Part shown: one piece after another, positions 23,593-35,381 of the stretch
Layout of the letters: each line of letters opens with the position of its first letter
Position numbering within the stretch: position 1 is the stretch's first letter
Assembly: GCA_026214975.1 (NCBI GenBank)
Contig: JAOBSW010001129.1
Location: 1-64,000, forward strand
Length of the DNA: 64,000 bases
Source: Gentiana macrophylla
Taxonomy: Eukaryota > Streptophyta > Magnoliopsida > Gentianales > Gentianaceae
Direction: 5' to 3'
Position numbers and translations under genes: made by a program
The notes under the pieces: model-generated
Told to the model about the DNA's origin: nothing
Seen by the model: only the letters and a program-made list of their open reading frames with translations
Databases searched by the model: none

Positions 23593-24111
23593 GAATGGAA
23601 TCGGCAACTGCAATCGGAATCACAAAATCATCACGAATTCGAAGAAGTGCACAAGAAATCGGAGCCAGTAATCATGAGGGGGAAAAGCTCTCATGGGGAA
23701 GAAGAAATCGAATGGAGGGCAAACATGAGAGGAAAAACGTTTGGCTGTGAGAATTGTATTTTAGGTCTGATAGGACACCCACTCAAAAAAAAAAGTCTGA
23801 TAGTAATTTGGGAAACTTCTTTTTATTAGTTTATATAATAATTAATAAATGTACAGGTAAGAAATGAGATGTGAATAGAATATTTTTTTATAAAAACTAA
23901 AAGCTTTGCGGCAAGAGACCTAAAAACACGGGCAAAACTAAACAAACAGCAGTGGATTTTTAAAAAGCTACCGCTAGATGAATGGCACAATTAACTTTCT
24001 ATATGTTTTGTCGGCGGATGTACAAAATCCACCGCTAAACCACATCAATAGTGGTGGAATATAAAATCCACCACTAAAATCCGCCGCTAAATAGCAAGTT
24101 TTTTTGTAGTG
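23593..24111 (-). mobile_element. CACTA-type transposon end with subterminal repeats
   Basis: The plus strand ends TTTTTTTGTAGTG at 24111, so the minus strand starts CACTACAAAAAAAC, the diagnostic CACTA terminus. Inside it are several copies of a GCGGTGGATTT / CCACCGCTAAA word in both orientations (about 23950-24090), as expected for CACTA subterminal repeats. The partner end was not found, so the left limit given here is arbitrary and the element may extend further left and include the peroxiredoxin fragment. Confidence 0.6.
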
Positions 24112-24389
24112 ATATGCAAACCTTCTATAAGACAAATAAGCACGAGGGTGAAAGCAAGAGACAGGATTGCAGAGAAACGGGGAGGCATTTACTCGGGAAT
24201 TCAGAGCATTGAAGAAGAAGGAGGTGAAAGAAATAGGCCGGATGGGTTGTTTTAGGGTGTTTTAGGGTTGGGATTTGGGAATGACGTGAAGTGGAATGGG
24301 TGGGTAGTTTTTATTTAGAATGTATTAATATTTGTACAAAAAATCAGTAAAATGTTTACTTCAAAAAAATATTAAAAATAATGAGGAGA

Positions 24390-24561
24390 TTTTTATTTTA
24401 GGACTAGTAATGAGGAGAAAATTGATCAATAATGAGGAGAATGAAAATTTGGTCATCAACCAACAAAAAATTTTAGGTCTCCTCATTATAGGTATCATTT
24501 AATGACCCAATTTCATCTCCTCATTAAATTCTCCTCATTACAGTGTAGTTTTCTTGTAGTG
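24390..24561 (-). mobile_element. Second CACTA-type transposon end
   Basis: The plus strand ends TTTTCTTGTAGTG at 24561. Just inside are copies of AATGAGGAGA and TCTCCTCATT in opposite orientations (24390-24540), which could fold into a hairpin. Only this end is visible. The first CACTA end lies 450 bp away, so one element may be nested in the other. Confidence 0.5.
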
Positions 24562-25612
24562 TTCGTGACTAGATTTAAGAATTATTATCGTACAGATTGT
24601 CTTTCACAGATCGACCTTCGACTCATGACTCTACTATACTACGATTGACGCAAGACTTTCTTGCTTAGTATTTCGTGTGTATTGGTGGCTTACACGCAGA
24701 TCACTCTGTCCTGCCCTCAGTAACATGTATTAATTTCTTTTTTGATGCTAATGTTTCCTGACTTAGATTCATAGCTCACCTTTATTTTAACATCTTTCAA
24801 ATGATAAGCTTTAATAGCAACATGAGGTCAGAGATGGGGTGGCAATTGCCCCTACTTATCCCATTTCAGTGGATTACTCCAGGAGTCAAGGCGTCTTCTA
24901 TGACTACCTCTTCTTGCTTGAATTCAGGGTCGTCTTCCTCATCCGTAATGGAAAATTTATAGACATTCACAGATAATTAGAATTCAGGGTCGTCTTCTAT
25001 CATTGTGCTTACCAGTTACCACCACCTTAATAATTTGATGTATGTTGAAGTTACTTTGCAAAAAGTTATGTTAGTAGTTTGTAATACTTATGTTGAAGTG
25101 TGTAATTTTTGGAGTAATGATGTATTAAGGTGGTGGTAAGCACACTGATGCATTAATTATGTATTAGTTATGGTTTGAGATTTGTATTAGACATGTCTTT
25201 GATGTTTTAGCTTCCGTATTTATGTTTGTAGCGCACCCCATGAGGCCTTCGTGATTCGAGAGTTTTTTTCAATTATTCTTGGGTCAAGACCGAACGGTCC
25301 GTATCTGGAAATTTAGCAGATCCCAAGGTTTGTTGAATATGGCATTAAGTATTGATCTTAGAGCATTCTGTTAAATCTGTATTTTACAGATTTTCATCTC
25401 TAAGATCCACTTAAATGATATTGCAGTGGAATCTATAAAATAAATCTGTATGACTAGAATCTGATAGCTTTGCTGGACATCTATCGCATTTGCACACAAT
25501 CTGGATATCCAACTTTTGCTGTCTTGATGTATTTCCTTCTCGTCTCTCTCTCCTCATATTTTTCCTTTTTCTTTTTTCTCGCTTATTCAATTGGCTCTTT
25601 CAAGTAATTAGT
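24562..25612. other. Unassigned DNA with small fold-back
   Basis: No gene supported. It contains an imperfect fold-back, gtgcttacc...accaccttaata (25005-25032) against tattaaggtggtggtaagcac (25122-25142), and two copies of GAATTCAGGGTCGTCTTC (24920 and 24980), with a third inverted copy at 26575-26592. Confidence 0.35.
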
Positions 25613-25614
25613 TA

Positions 25615-25847
25615 CTACCTCCGTCTCAAAATATAAGTTTCTGTTGGCTTTTCAACCGTTTTTTGAAGTCAAATTAATCATTGAAATTTCGTTAATTGAT
25701 GTAATATTATTAGGATTATGATAAAGTGAAACTTAAATTACATAAATATAAAAAGTATTAGATCATTTGATGAAATTCAAAAGATTAATTTGACTTCGAA
25801 AAACGGTTAAAAAGTCAACAAGGATTTACATTTTGAGACGGAGGTAG
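25615..25847. mobile_element. Stowaway MITE (Tc1/mariner type)
   Basis: A 233-bp near-perfect palindrome beginning CTACCTCCGTCTCAAAATATAAG and ending with its complement CATTTTGAGACGGAGGTAG, flanked by TA on both sides (25613-25614 and 25848-25849). CTCCGTC termini and TA duplications define Stowaway elements. It has no coding sequence. Confidence 0.95.
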
Positions 25848-25849
25848 TA

Positions 25850-26714
25850 TTTATAAGTATTATTCTTTTTTTTAATTGTTGTTTTTGTGTGGGTTCTAAT
25901 TTGACCGATTGACAAAAATTAACTACAGTATGTATTTTGCTATGCTTTTTATTAAATGTTTTCAATTGGGTGAATAGTAGTTCCTAAAAAATAAAACATT
26001 GTTCACAGACTTTACATGCCTTGCCTGCACCGCTGAAGTTGTTTGGAAAGTGAATTAAATATATTATTTTTAATTGTGCTCACGCTTTAACATGATGTGA
26101 TCTTGCCCCAGAAGTGTTCTTATGAAAAATAATAATTGTTTGATGAATTAGTTGATTTTATGTTTTCATATCTCTCATTTTACATTACTATTGAAATGGT
26201 TGTTTATTAAAATATTGTAATCAGTTCTTATTATTTATTATTTTGCAAATTTTTAAATATGTCCTTGGGATTATATTTGCTGAAATATAGATGTTGAGAA
26301 TAATTTTTTTTTTATAAATTTTTATCAATGCTTCTCAATTTTTTTTGATCAATGAATAAGTTTAATGATAAATAAAGTTATTGAAGTTTAGAAAAATCGA
26401 AAAAATAACTAAGAAAGAATAATATTTTAATATTGTAAAAATTATAATAGAGATTCTGATGCATTTCATTTTCAATTAAGATTCTAAAAGCCAAGAAAAA
26501 GTTTTGATTGAATCTGTAAAATAAAAAACTTATTAAGAGATTCTAATTTAGGTGCCCTTAGAAAAACAATGACAGAAGACGACCCTGAATTCAAATTAAA
26601 TAGATTAACACGTAAAGAATCCGTAGGACTTACGGGACAAGAAAACTGGACGAGATGTCCTCTATATAAAAAATCCCAAAGAACTACAAGAGACTTGATT
26701 CCTGAACAATTACA
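25850..26714. other. Unassigned AT-rich DNA before the Tat LTR
   Basis: No gene seen. The last 75 bp (about 26650-26700, ctctatataaaaaatccc...agagacttgattcc) resemble a segment inside the Tat LTR (about 27130-27170), so the LTR may start further left than called or contain a partial duplication. Confidence 0.35.
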
Positions 26715-27341
26715 TGATGCGAGGTGACGGAGGTCGGATCAACACCTCGACACGTGTCATCCCCACAATGATCCAACCGTAACTAGAGACAAAAGGTCAA
26801 CAGCTTAAAGGCCAAGAGCCCTTAACCAAGAAATCAAGCTGAGCTCTGCTCGGCTATTCGCCGACCTTGGCAGGTCGGCCTAGGCATAAGCGAGTCCCTA
26901 CGGATCAGCCTAAGTTTATCTTGGAGCCAATCCCCCCACATGTTTTTTAGTATCAGATAGACCCGGAAGGAATCCTTAGCCATAAAGGCTCTGATCCTGT
27001 CATTCAAGATATGTCCGTAATTATCTCCTAAAATTAAGGAGATCAAGTTGTCATTATCTCTTCCTTAGGGAACACGAAATTAGATTCCAACATGGACACG
27101 CTACACGCAACTCTAGGGCACAATCCCTTTCTATAGAAACAATCCCTAAGGAACTACGGAGACTTGATTCCAATACACACATTGGATACGTAGGCAGATT
27201 GAGATGCAGTTTCTCAAATGCAGTCTAAACCACCACCAAAACCCCCCGTTTTACTTGGTTTTTAGTGTTCCGAAATTGAAAAGATTGTCATTAGGAAAAA
27301 TAGTCCCCAGATTTATTACCCGGCGATTTCCAACATCGTCA
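26715..27341 (+). repeat. 5' LTR of a Tat-lineage Ty3/gypsy element
   Basis: Starts TGATGCGAGG and ends AACATCGTCA, and is followed directly by gttggcgctagaagg, a PBS-like sequence typical of Tat elements. The coding region follows on the plus strand. The partner LTR is outside the window, so both limits, the left one especially, are inferred from the TG...CA ends and the PBS. Confidence 0.55.
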
Positions 27342-27479
27342 GTTGGCGCTAGAAGGAGGGCCTCACTGACAGTCTTGTTCTAAGTTTTGGAAACAACATT
27401 GTGACAACACGACAGCAGGCAGCAAACGGTAACCACACTAATAACGCGTCAGATTCGGATGCCAACAACCAAAACTAGC

Positions 27480-28600
27480 AGCAGGAATAAATCACTCTCG
27501 ATGCCACCCACCAAGCTTTAGTGGATCAGCTTGTGGATCTTGATGATGCAACCAAGCAAACCATCCTCGACGCCGCCTTGGCAGACGAAGACAAGAAAGA
27601 GGAAGATCTGGAGGAGGACGATCCTCTGGACGAAGATTTTCAGGAATAGGACCTACAGGGAGAAAACCAGTCAGAGGAAAACTCACCGGAACAAAAGTCA
27701 GAGGAGGAAGACCCCAATGATGGATCATGGGAAGGAACTCATCCCCATCCTCCAAAGCCTAAATGGGCCAAGAAGAATGACCATTCGTCCTCTTCAAATT
27801 TGAGAAAGTAGCTGATAGTCCCCCATGCAATGGATGCAACCAGAGCTGAACTGGATATCATAGCCGGGAAGACATCCGCTCAACTATCCCTCGAATTCCC
27901 TTTCACTGAGTAGGTGGACAATTACCCTCGACCCTTAAGATTCAAGGTACCGAAACTAGAGCCATACAACGGAAATAAAGATCATTAGGATCATCTGTTT
28001 CAATATCTTACCCACATGAACATATCTCGACTGCATCACGGATGAGATGAAGTGTAAAGCTTTCTCATCATTAATGACTGGTCGGGCTCGAGAATGGTTT
28101 AAGAGGATCCCACCAAGGAATATCTCCAGTGTCGAAATGCTTGGAAAAATATTCCTTAACGCCTTCATCATGGAAATTCCGTTCTAGAGGAATGCTACCC
28201 ACCTGATTACTCTCAAACAGAAAAAGGATGAAACCGCCCTGCAATACCTGAAGCGGTTCAACGAAGAATCAATGCAAGTTTACAATGCGGATGACCACAT
28301 CCAGATTGCTTCTTCCGTGGCTGGGCTCAGAGAGGGAAGGCTATACGCCAAACTGAGCAACAAATTACCCTCGTTCATGGAGGAGTGCTTGGAGATGGCC
28401 TTCAAGCATTGTCAAGGAGAGGATGCTAACCGATTGAAATTAGAGTTGGAAAAAGCAGAGCACAAGAAGGAAAACACGGAAGATCCTTCTGAAAGGAGAA
28501 AGAAATAGATAAGGGATCGAGCGTCTGGCTCAGCCACAGATCGGTATGAGAAAAGATACGCCTTACAGCACCGAGACGTCCTTGCATTGAACAGGCCACA
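27480..28600 (+). pseudogene. Gag of the Tat element, first part
   Basis: An acidic N-terminal part (27590-27740) is followed by VPKLEPYNGNKD, REWFKRIPPRNISS and YLKRFNEESMQVYNADDHIQIAS..AGLREGRLYAKL (28272-28508). These blocks are characteristic of Tat/Ogre-type Gag. At least four in-frame stops occur between 27900 and 28200 alone. Gag is interrupted at 28600 by element A and resumes at 62274. Confidence 0.85.
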
Positions 28601-30038
28601 TGATCGCGTGTAAGTCACATACGTTGATATTACTAGCAAGAGTACTAGGTCAATCGCAGTATAGCAAAGGCGAATCAAGGTCGATCCCACAGAGACAATG
28701 TAACTCACGCATAAACAATTCTAATCTTAATTAAGAAGACACATATATGGTCTTTGACCAACAATTAACATAAAGAAACGTGGTATTCCTCCCCCTCTTC
28801 CCACTGATCTACCAACTTGGCTTCGTTGATCCTTAGGTTTACTTTCCCACATAATTTCCTTAAATCAAATCAATTGAGCTTTTAATTCAGTTTTAAGCTA
28901 CGGGTTCAACTCCTAACACTATCTACTCCGACCATGGTAGTAGATAATCTATACGCCAGCTACCCTCCTTAATTGGCCCGTAATAGCCTATACGCATAAA
29001 GAACTTGAATTGCCGGTATTGAGCGCTAACTCATACTGCTAACCCGCCTAGGCAGCTATCGACACTGATTAGCATGTTCCTAGGGTCCATCAAGACAATC
29101 TCCTAACTAACACTTCACTATCAGTACTTCATGTTAATTTACGAATTACGAATACTTGATTGGCTAGACGTATTACTCATTTTAATTATTTCTGTCGATC
29201 AACGTAGCTGATGGTGAGACTCCAGATTTGGTTCTCTGAATTTTGCCTCGGTAAACCGGTATAGACCGCCGGTTTACCTAGGGCGGCTTTTCCTATTTCT
29301 GGATCTACATTGCACAATTCTGATTAATCTAAGTAAATTACGGGGTCGTTAAACATGCAGATTAACTAAAACACATGAATACAAACAGATCTACCATATT
29401 AAAGACATAAAGGAACATTCAAAGCTTCATATCTTCAACAAAGGAGATCTAGCTTGATCCACTCAAGCTAGAGATGGTAGGGAAGGGAAGCAAACAAGAA
29501 AGTATACTTCAAAAGCTTAGGAAAACTTTATTTCATCAAACTGTATAATGTATATAATAAAAGATGGAATATAAGTGAGAGATTATGTAATAATCAGTTT
29601 ATGCGGCCTTATATAGATACAATAGCCGACTTATGACTCTTAAAAACCCTAACCGACCTAGTAGATGCGGCAGAATTGATTTCTTGTTCCCCAAGACCCT
29701 CGGTTTATCGGGCCTAGCCCACGGTAAACCGAGCCTTCAATTCTTCTTTTTCTCTGGCACATCTCTTATTGGACTTCATTTACTTGGCCCAACATTCTTT
29801 CCTCTGGTCCAGCTCCGTCCTTAAATGCTCCGGATTTGATACATCCTGAAATACATAAAATGAGGCAAAACAGTACCACATCTGCGGGATAATGACACAT
29901 ATACAGAATTACGAACTTAGGAACACACACATAGAATTTAACACATATTCCATACAATAACGAGCCTATCTATCCTCTCTTGAGCATAATTTAGGGTGAA
30001 TTAAGGTATAATTAATGGTACTACTTTGAACGTTATCA
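28601..30038 (-). repeat. 3' LTR of element A
   Basis: About 1.44 kb, paired with 60856-62268. It shares a block of about 350 bp (28770-29200) with the family 1 LTR, including ctaccctccttaattgg. It carries two palindromes: GGTAAACCGG...CCGGTTTACC at 29250-29278 and a second at 29698-29736. Confidence 0.92.
29609..29736 (-). promoter_or_regulatory. Element A LTR TATA box and upstream palindrome
   Basis: The minus strand reads TCTATATAA at 29617-29609. About 81 bp upstream lies ctcggtttatcgggcc...acggtaaaccgag (29698-29736), an imperfect palindrome of the GGTTTACC type. The copy in the other LTR is at about 61921-61966. Function is inferred from position. Confidence 0.45.
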
Positions 30039-30956
30039 ACTACCCCCCACTTAGCTTTTGATCGTCCCGAGCAAAAAGGCAAAAAAGAAAATGAAACCCC
30101 GACCAATATAAAAGTTATTTAAAAATAGCTACGCCTCACAAAGTCAAGATCAAGATAATGTCACTCACATCCATAAGTAAAGCATTAAACAATATTCATG
30201 TCATGAACCAATGTGTGTGTGCAATAACCCATCGATTCCTAGCAATGCAGAAAATCTCATATTACGTCAACCCGTAGTCGAACTAACCAGTCACGAACAT
30301 GCTTTTCCTTTTACGCCATTTATTTTATTAATGGAATTTTTCTTTTATTGCTCTGAGTCAAGTAAACTGGGCAAGGCGGATCAAGAACCGAGTATTACTC
30401 TAGGCTCGCGTTTATCGGTCTATTTGATATAAGAGTCGTGCCTCCTAACCGACCCTCGACTTTAGTTTGCCAAAGAGAATATTGATATATATTTTGCAAT
30501 TTATTTCTCTTTCTTGGCGGGTGAATGCTCATAATTCTATCTATCCTCCTGGCCCCACTCTTGATAAACTACCGAATCCGTAGCCCGTATAAGATCTACA
30601 ACTTGACTCGAATGACCATATGTAGAACAAAATTCGAGATAAAGCTAGGGTCAACTCTAGTCAAAGTAATGCACTATCGACTACATACCAGGGAAAGTGA
30701 GTTATATGTGCTTAAAATGGTGGTCCATAACTGAATATGCATTTAATACGCCACAACTTTAGAAGTGGGCACTACTTTTACTTATGAAAAGTGAAACAAC
30801 GATATAATTAATTAACTCTAAAAGGTCAAAGATGTCATCTGTTTTCGAAATTTTGACGACACTAATCAAAGTCAACGTGGTGAAAAATGCATCAAAGAGG
30901 ATCAAGATAGTCACGCAATTAATGGAATATAATGCTTTGAAGCTAAGTGACGTCCC

Positions 30957-30993
30957 TTACCCCCCACTTAATAGAAACATTGTCCCCAATGGG
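30957..30993 (-). promoter_or_regulatory. Second polypurine-like tract plus CATTG hairpin, element A
   Basis: Plus strand ttaccccccactta followed by cattgtccccaatg (30978-30991), a perfect 5-bp stem with a 4-nt loop, 0.92 kb inside the 3' LTR. The noncoding stretch 30050-31305 around it has no other supported feature. Confidence 0.5.
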
Positions 30994-31305
30994 AAGATGA
31001 TAATAAAAAACAAAAAGGAACTTAGCTTCGGTTAAACATGGATCCATGTAAGAACTGGATCGCCTTAATTGCAATGGGCTGATGTAAGAAGTCCGTCGAA
31101 AATCTGCGCTAAGTATCTCAAACAATCCAAGAAGAATTGGGTGACAACAAACCGTATAATAATAGTGCGGCAGTAAAAGAGAAATTAAATAACTCCAAAC
31201 AAATTAAGCCGACAAAATCATTATATTATTAAAAATCTGCTGTAGTACTAGATAGGAAATAAAAAATAAGAAATGGAAAATAAAAAAAAATAAAAAGAAA
31301 GAAGA

Positions 31306-32223
31306 CTAGTCCTCATCGTAATAATCTTCCCAGTCATCTCTAGGTTCAAAACTGGGAGGTGGTCCAGAATTTGAGGCAGCAGCGGCGGAAAAAATGCTCC
31401 GTGACGTGGGGCAGTCCCAGGTGGTGGGGTCGAAGGAGAAACGGTGAAAAAGTCTATAATTCTGTCCATTTTGTGATGCAGACTCGCAATCTCTCATGAA
31501 TGCTCCTCTAACAAGGGTCTCTAGGATCGAGGTCCTCCGAGGACCGGAGTGCGCTCTCTGACAGCTCTTGCACCGACCCGTCTCGGTACCCTCAGAACTG
31601 ACTGTGAACTGATCATCGGTTGAGGCTCTTTCTAATCGTCACTAACCAGAACCGGAACCTCGTCCTCCGTAGCGAACATGTCTATCATAGGCCATAAGGC
31701 AGTAGCTCTCGCTCGGACGTTGCGGCAATCTCATGAATGCGGCTATGCATCAGTAGGCCTATGTTGACTGGAGTCCCTGGTCCAGATAAAACATCAACTC
31801 TGCCCTCTTTGGTGTGACAGAACCGTATGCTCAGTCAGCAGAATACGGGCACATAGAAATCTGTTGACCACCTTCCTGTCCCAAGATAATTCATTTTCCA
31901 GGAAGATGGTGGGGGCTCCTATAGGATTGCGCTTCTATTTCACCCAAAAATACTCAGCAATAATCTGCATCCTCTCTAAATCTTCAACATTGGTAGAGGA
32001 TGTATACTCATCTGGGCCCACTGGTGGATTGCGAACCGCGTAATACTCGTTGATCTACTCAATAGTAAAATGTACTTTAACTGCCCGGACCATAGCAAAT
32101 GTAGCTCCCGGGTTATGCGCCGGATACGCCTAAAACTCCCACAACACTGTAGCATTGAACCTTGTCGGTGCCTCAGCCATATCCAAAATATCTTGCACCT
32201 TTAGGGCTCTCGGCAAGATAGTA
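31306..32223 (-). pseudogene. Env-position ORF of element A, main part
   Basis: The minus strand reads ILPRALKVQDILDMAEAP, then a WEF-stop-AYPAHNPGATFAMVRAVKV block and NEYYAVRNPPVGPDEY. This pattern resembles the 'putative plant transposon protein' domain found after pol in Athila-type elements. The C-terminus at 31306 is acidic (DWEDYYDED). Several in-frame stops are present. Its role is unknown; although the position matches env genes, I see no signal peptide or membrane segment. The N-terminus lies beyond element B at 58209-58351. Confidence 0.6.
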
Positions 32224-32476
32224 GAAAACTTGTTGTGTGATTTTCACTTTAATCACTAAATGCTACTGCAAGCACACGGCTTATCAAGTAGTACTTAGGA
32301 TGTCGATCGCACAGGGACTTGGGACAATCACCGAATAGTTATCAATTTATATTAGCTAAACTAATCAAATTTTGGTGTTTTGAATTATAAAATAACTAAG
32401 AACTAAGGTCCTATTTAAACTCGACACAAGTCCAAGAAATTACTAGAGATCAAGTTGGAAGAACTTCTAGGATGTC

Positions 32477-34193
32477 TGATCGAGACTTTCTAGGTGTCCA
32501 ATCTAACCGGCAGTGTACCAGGTCAATTGTAGTCTAGTAAGTGGTCAAGGTCGTATCCACGAGGATTGTGAGATTGAACACCGAAAAGCTATTATTATCT
32601 TGATCTAAGTCGCAGATTAACATGAAAGTAATGTTTCTAGAAATCTACTACTAAAAAGGGTGATAAAAGAGCCTAGCCAAGACAATGCAATGATCAAGTA
32701 TATCTCTACTAACATCATGGGACTGAACTACCTAACAACCTTCCAATGGTGTTCAAGTGTGTGTTACCGGTGCATTCCTAAGCAAGTGGTTCCCCCTCAT
32801 ACGAGTGTATGGAACCACTCTATGCCTCCTCCTTGGCCTAGGTATCCTAAACCTAATGAATTGACATGATACGAACTTGAATGCAATGACAATGTCAATA
32901 CTCCCCGGATAAGAAATCGAATGCCTCAAGATGTCGATTTTACCTTCCGGTTTTCCTATCCCTTCTCCCACACCAAGCATCTCCTTTTGGTCTCAACTAA
33001 GTGTGTGTGTGCTAGTGCTAGGTGATCAATCCAACACCAACAAGCAATTCAATGAAAATAGGAAAAGATAAACAACAAACATGAAGCTATGAAATGCAAA
33101 ACAACATTCCTAATCAACCAATAGAGATTAATAACTATCACAAATACATAATCTTGGCTAGCAAAAGCTTAGCCTTTCATGGCTATGAAACCCAATTGTC
33201 ACTTGAGGATTTCATAACTATGAAATTAAATCTAATAGGTAAGGAAAGAAGTTGCCAAAATTAAGTTAGCTAGCACCTAAAGAAAGGGTGATTGCATCCA
33301 ACTTCAAAGATTCTTCAATAGAAGATATTCATCAAAAGAGATGATTTTTCTCCCACAAATTAACTTCAAAATATCAAAGTATGGATTCTTCAATGATTAC
33401 AACAATAGATTAAAGGCTAAACCATTGCTAATGTTCGGGCTAGAAGAGCCATTGAAGAGTTGTCTTCAAGAACTTCAAAGGTTGGAGGAAGAGGTGGAAG
33501 AAGATGGGGTTCCAAAATTATAAAATTCGATCTAAAATTAGGTTTATATGGCTGAAAACTCTATCTGCAGCACTTGACGCACGCCACTAAAGGTCTGGCG
33601 TGCGTCACTAAAAAGTCTGAAACTCTCTGAATATCTACAGTGACGTTTGACGTGCGCCACAATAAATTGGTGTGCACCAATTTCACAGTAGCTCAGCAAA
33701 ATCACCATAGGTTTAGTTATAGAGCTCTGATTGATGTGATTCAAATTGCGTTAGAAAGCTCGTTTCTTCATCTACAACTCTGATTCAGAAGTCTTCTCTA
33801 GAAAAGGCAACTAAGCTGGGTCAAATGTCCGTTGAAGATAGGCTACGGTAGAAATACTAAGGACAATTGATCCGTTAGAACTCGTACGCTTCCGGCACAC
33901 TCTCCTAGCCATCAAAAGACGTGTTTATGGTAAACTAGTTGTGTCACTCAGGGTCTTGGTCAACCTATAATCCTGCAATACAACACCAAAAATACCAAGC
34001 GTAAACCCGACACGACGCTCCGGTTACTATAACTGGTACAAAACTATCAAAATATGATATTTTATATAATACTAATATCTACACATTTGGATGAAACTAA
34101 GCAAATAATGACTCGAATTGATATGAAAACATCAATAGCATGAGAAATGGGGATAAAACATCATAAAAAGTATCATCTCGTTGACTTACATCA
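32477..34193 (-). mobile_element. Solo LTR of a further Athila-like family (D)
   Basis: A 1717-bp segment starting TGATCGAGAC and ending ACTTACATCA, inserted in the left LTR of B. Flanks ATGTC (32472-32476) and ATATC (34194-34198) are a 5-bp duplication with one change. The B right LTR shows the uninterrupted site at about 57007-57013. It has no coding region. Orientation is inferred from the U5-like gtcaaggtcgtatccacgagg near the left end. Confidence 0.8.
33543..33606 (-). promoter_or_regulatory. Family D LTR TATA-like box and perfect hairpin
   Basis: The minus strand reads CATATAAA at 33550-33543. The upstream 10-bp arms gacgcacgcc (33576-33585) and ggcgtgcgtc (33597-33606) are perfectly complementary. 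A related half (tgacgtgcgccac) follows at about 33649-33660. Confidence 0.4.
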
Positions 34194-35381
34194 ATATCGG
34201 ATTACCAAGGTAACAAATATATGACTTTTACAATGACCTTTCCATTTACTATGAATTTTTACTTTATTGACGAATAATCAAAAGTGATTAACAATATTCT
34301 TTCAAACTACTATTAATCGTGCCTAAATTAATATTAAATACGATTTCTCGCTCATTAAATTAATTTAGACCCATTAAAACATCATTACTCATATTGCCAC
34401 AAGAAATTTCAATTAACTTTCGCTCTCATGAATTTTCTTGATTGAAATTAGGGTTCTAACCTATCAATTAAACTTCACCTTTCAGTCCATCACCTAATTG
34501 ATAATAAATTCCTCATATAAACCTACGGAAATTCATCTTTCGATCCATCAATGCATAAATTTATATGAAATAGCGCACCAAAATCAATAAAAAAGCATAT
34601 CGATTCATAATAATAGGAAAGATCGAATCTTTAACTTATATATCAATTTATCGGGCTCTCCTAATCCTATAAAATTAAATCTACTCACGCATAATCAAAG
34701 AGATCACAAAAATCATGGATTTAGGCATTGTGAAACGTAAAAATAAAATAAAAGGAAGAAAATTAAGAGAAAGGAAATAAAATTGTCTCCCAAATATCAT
34801 AAAACCAAGAAATTCATGGTCCGTTCTTTGTTCTTGAGCCCTAAGAAAAAATATTGTTCTTCAAAATTTGAGAGAAAAAAATAGTAGAAGATGGGGAAAT
34901 GTAATTCACGCCTTCAATGTCCCATTGGCGTTGGAAAATTTTCGGTTTTTGTAAACTTGGGGAGAGATTACGAGATAATTACAAAATCTAGCGAATTTCC
35001 ATATTTAAAATTGTGTAATTTATCTCCTAAATAAAATTCCTTGAAAATAGGAAGATAATGGCTTTTCTTCTTTTATTTTTGCTCTTCTTCACGCCATCTC
35101 CTTGAAATTACGTTGGGAATTATCTCAACCAATCAGAACATTTAGTTGGCCTGTAGAAAATCTGAATAGTTTCCGCATTTTTTTGTTGATTCTTCATGAC
35201 TTTGACTCTTTTTTAGCCTATTTTCATCGCGTTTTATGCTCGGATTCATCATATCTGTAAAATATAAAAGACACAACAGTAATCTAGTCCAAAAGAGGCA
35301 ATTTATCATACGAAAATCATGAAATAGGCATTAAAACAGGCCGAAACGATCCAAGAATAATCACATATGAGGGACTTATCA

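Larger units (their letters stand above)
32231..35381 (-). repeat. 3' LTR of element B, split by a solo LTR
   Basis: Pieces 32231-32476 and 34199-35381 together match 56766-58204. It starts TGTTGTGTGA and ends GACTTATCA, and is followed by a polypurine tract (plus strand aactccccc, 35382-35390). Confidence 0.9.

Noticed and set aside
31306..32223. Viral envelope gene
   Set aside because: The ORF lies in env position but shows no signal peptide, transmembrane segment or cleavage site. It resembles the plant transposon protein domain instead.
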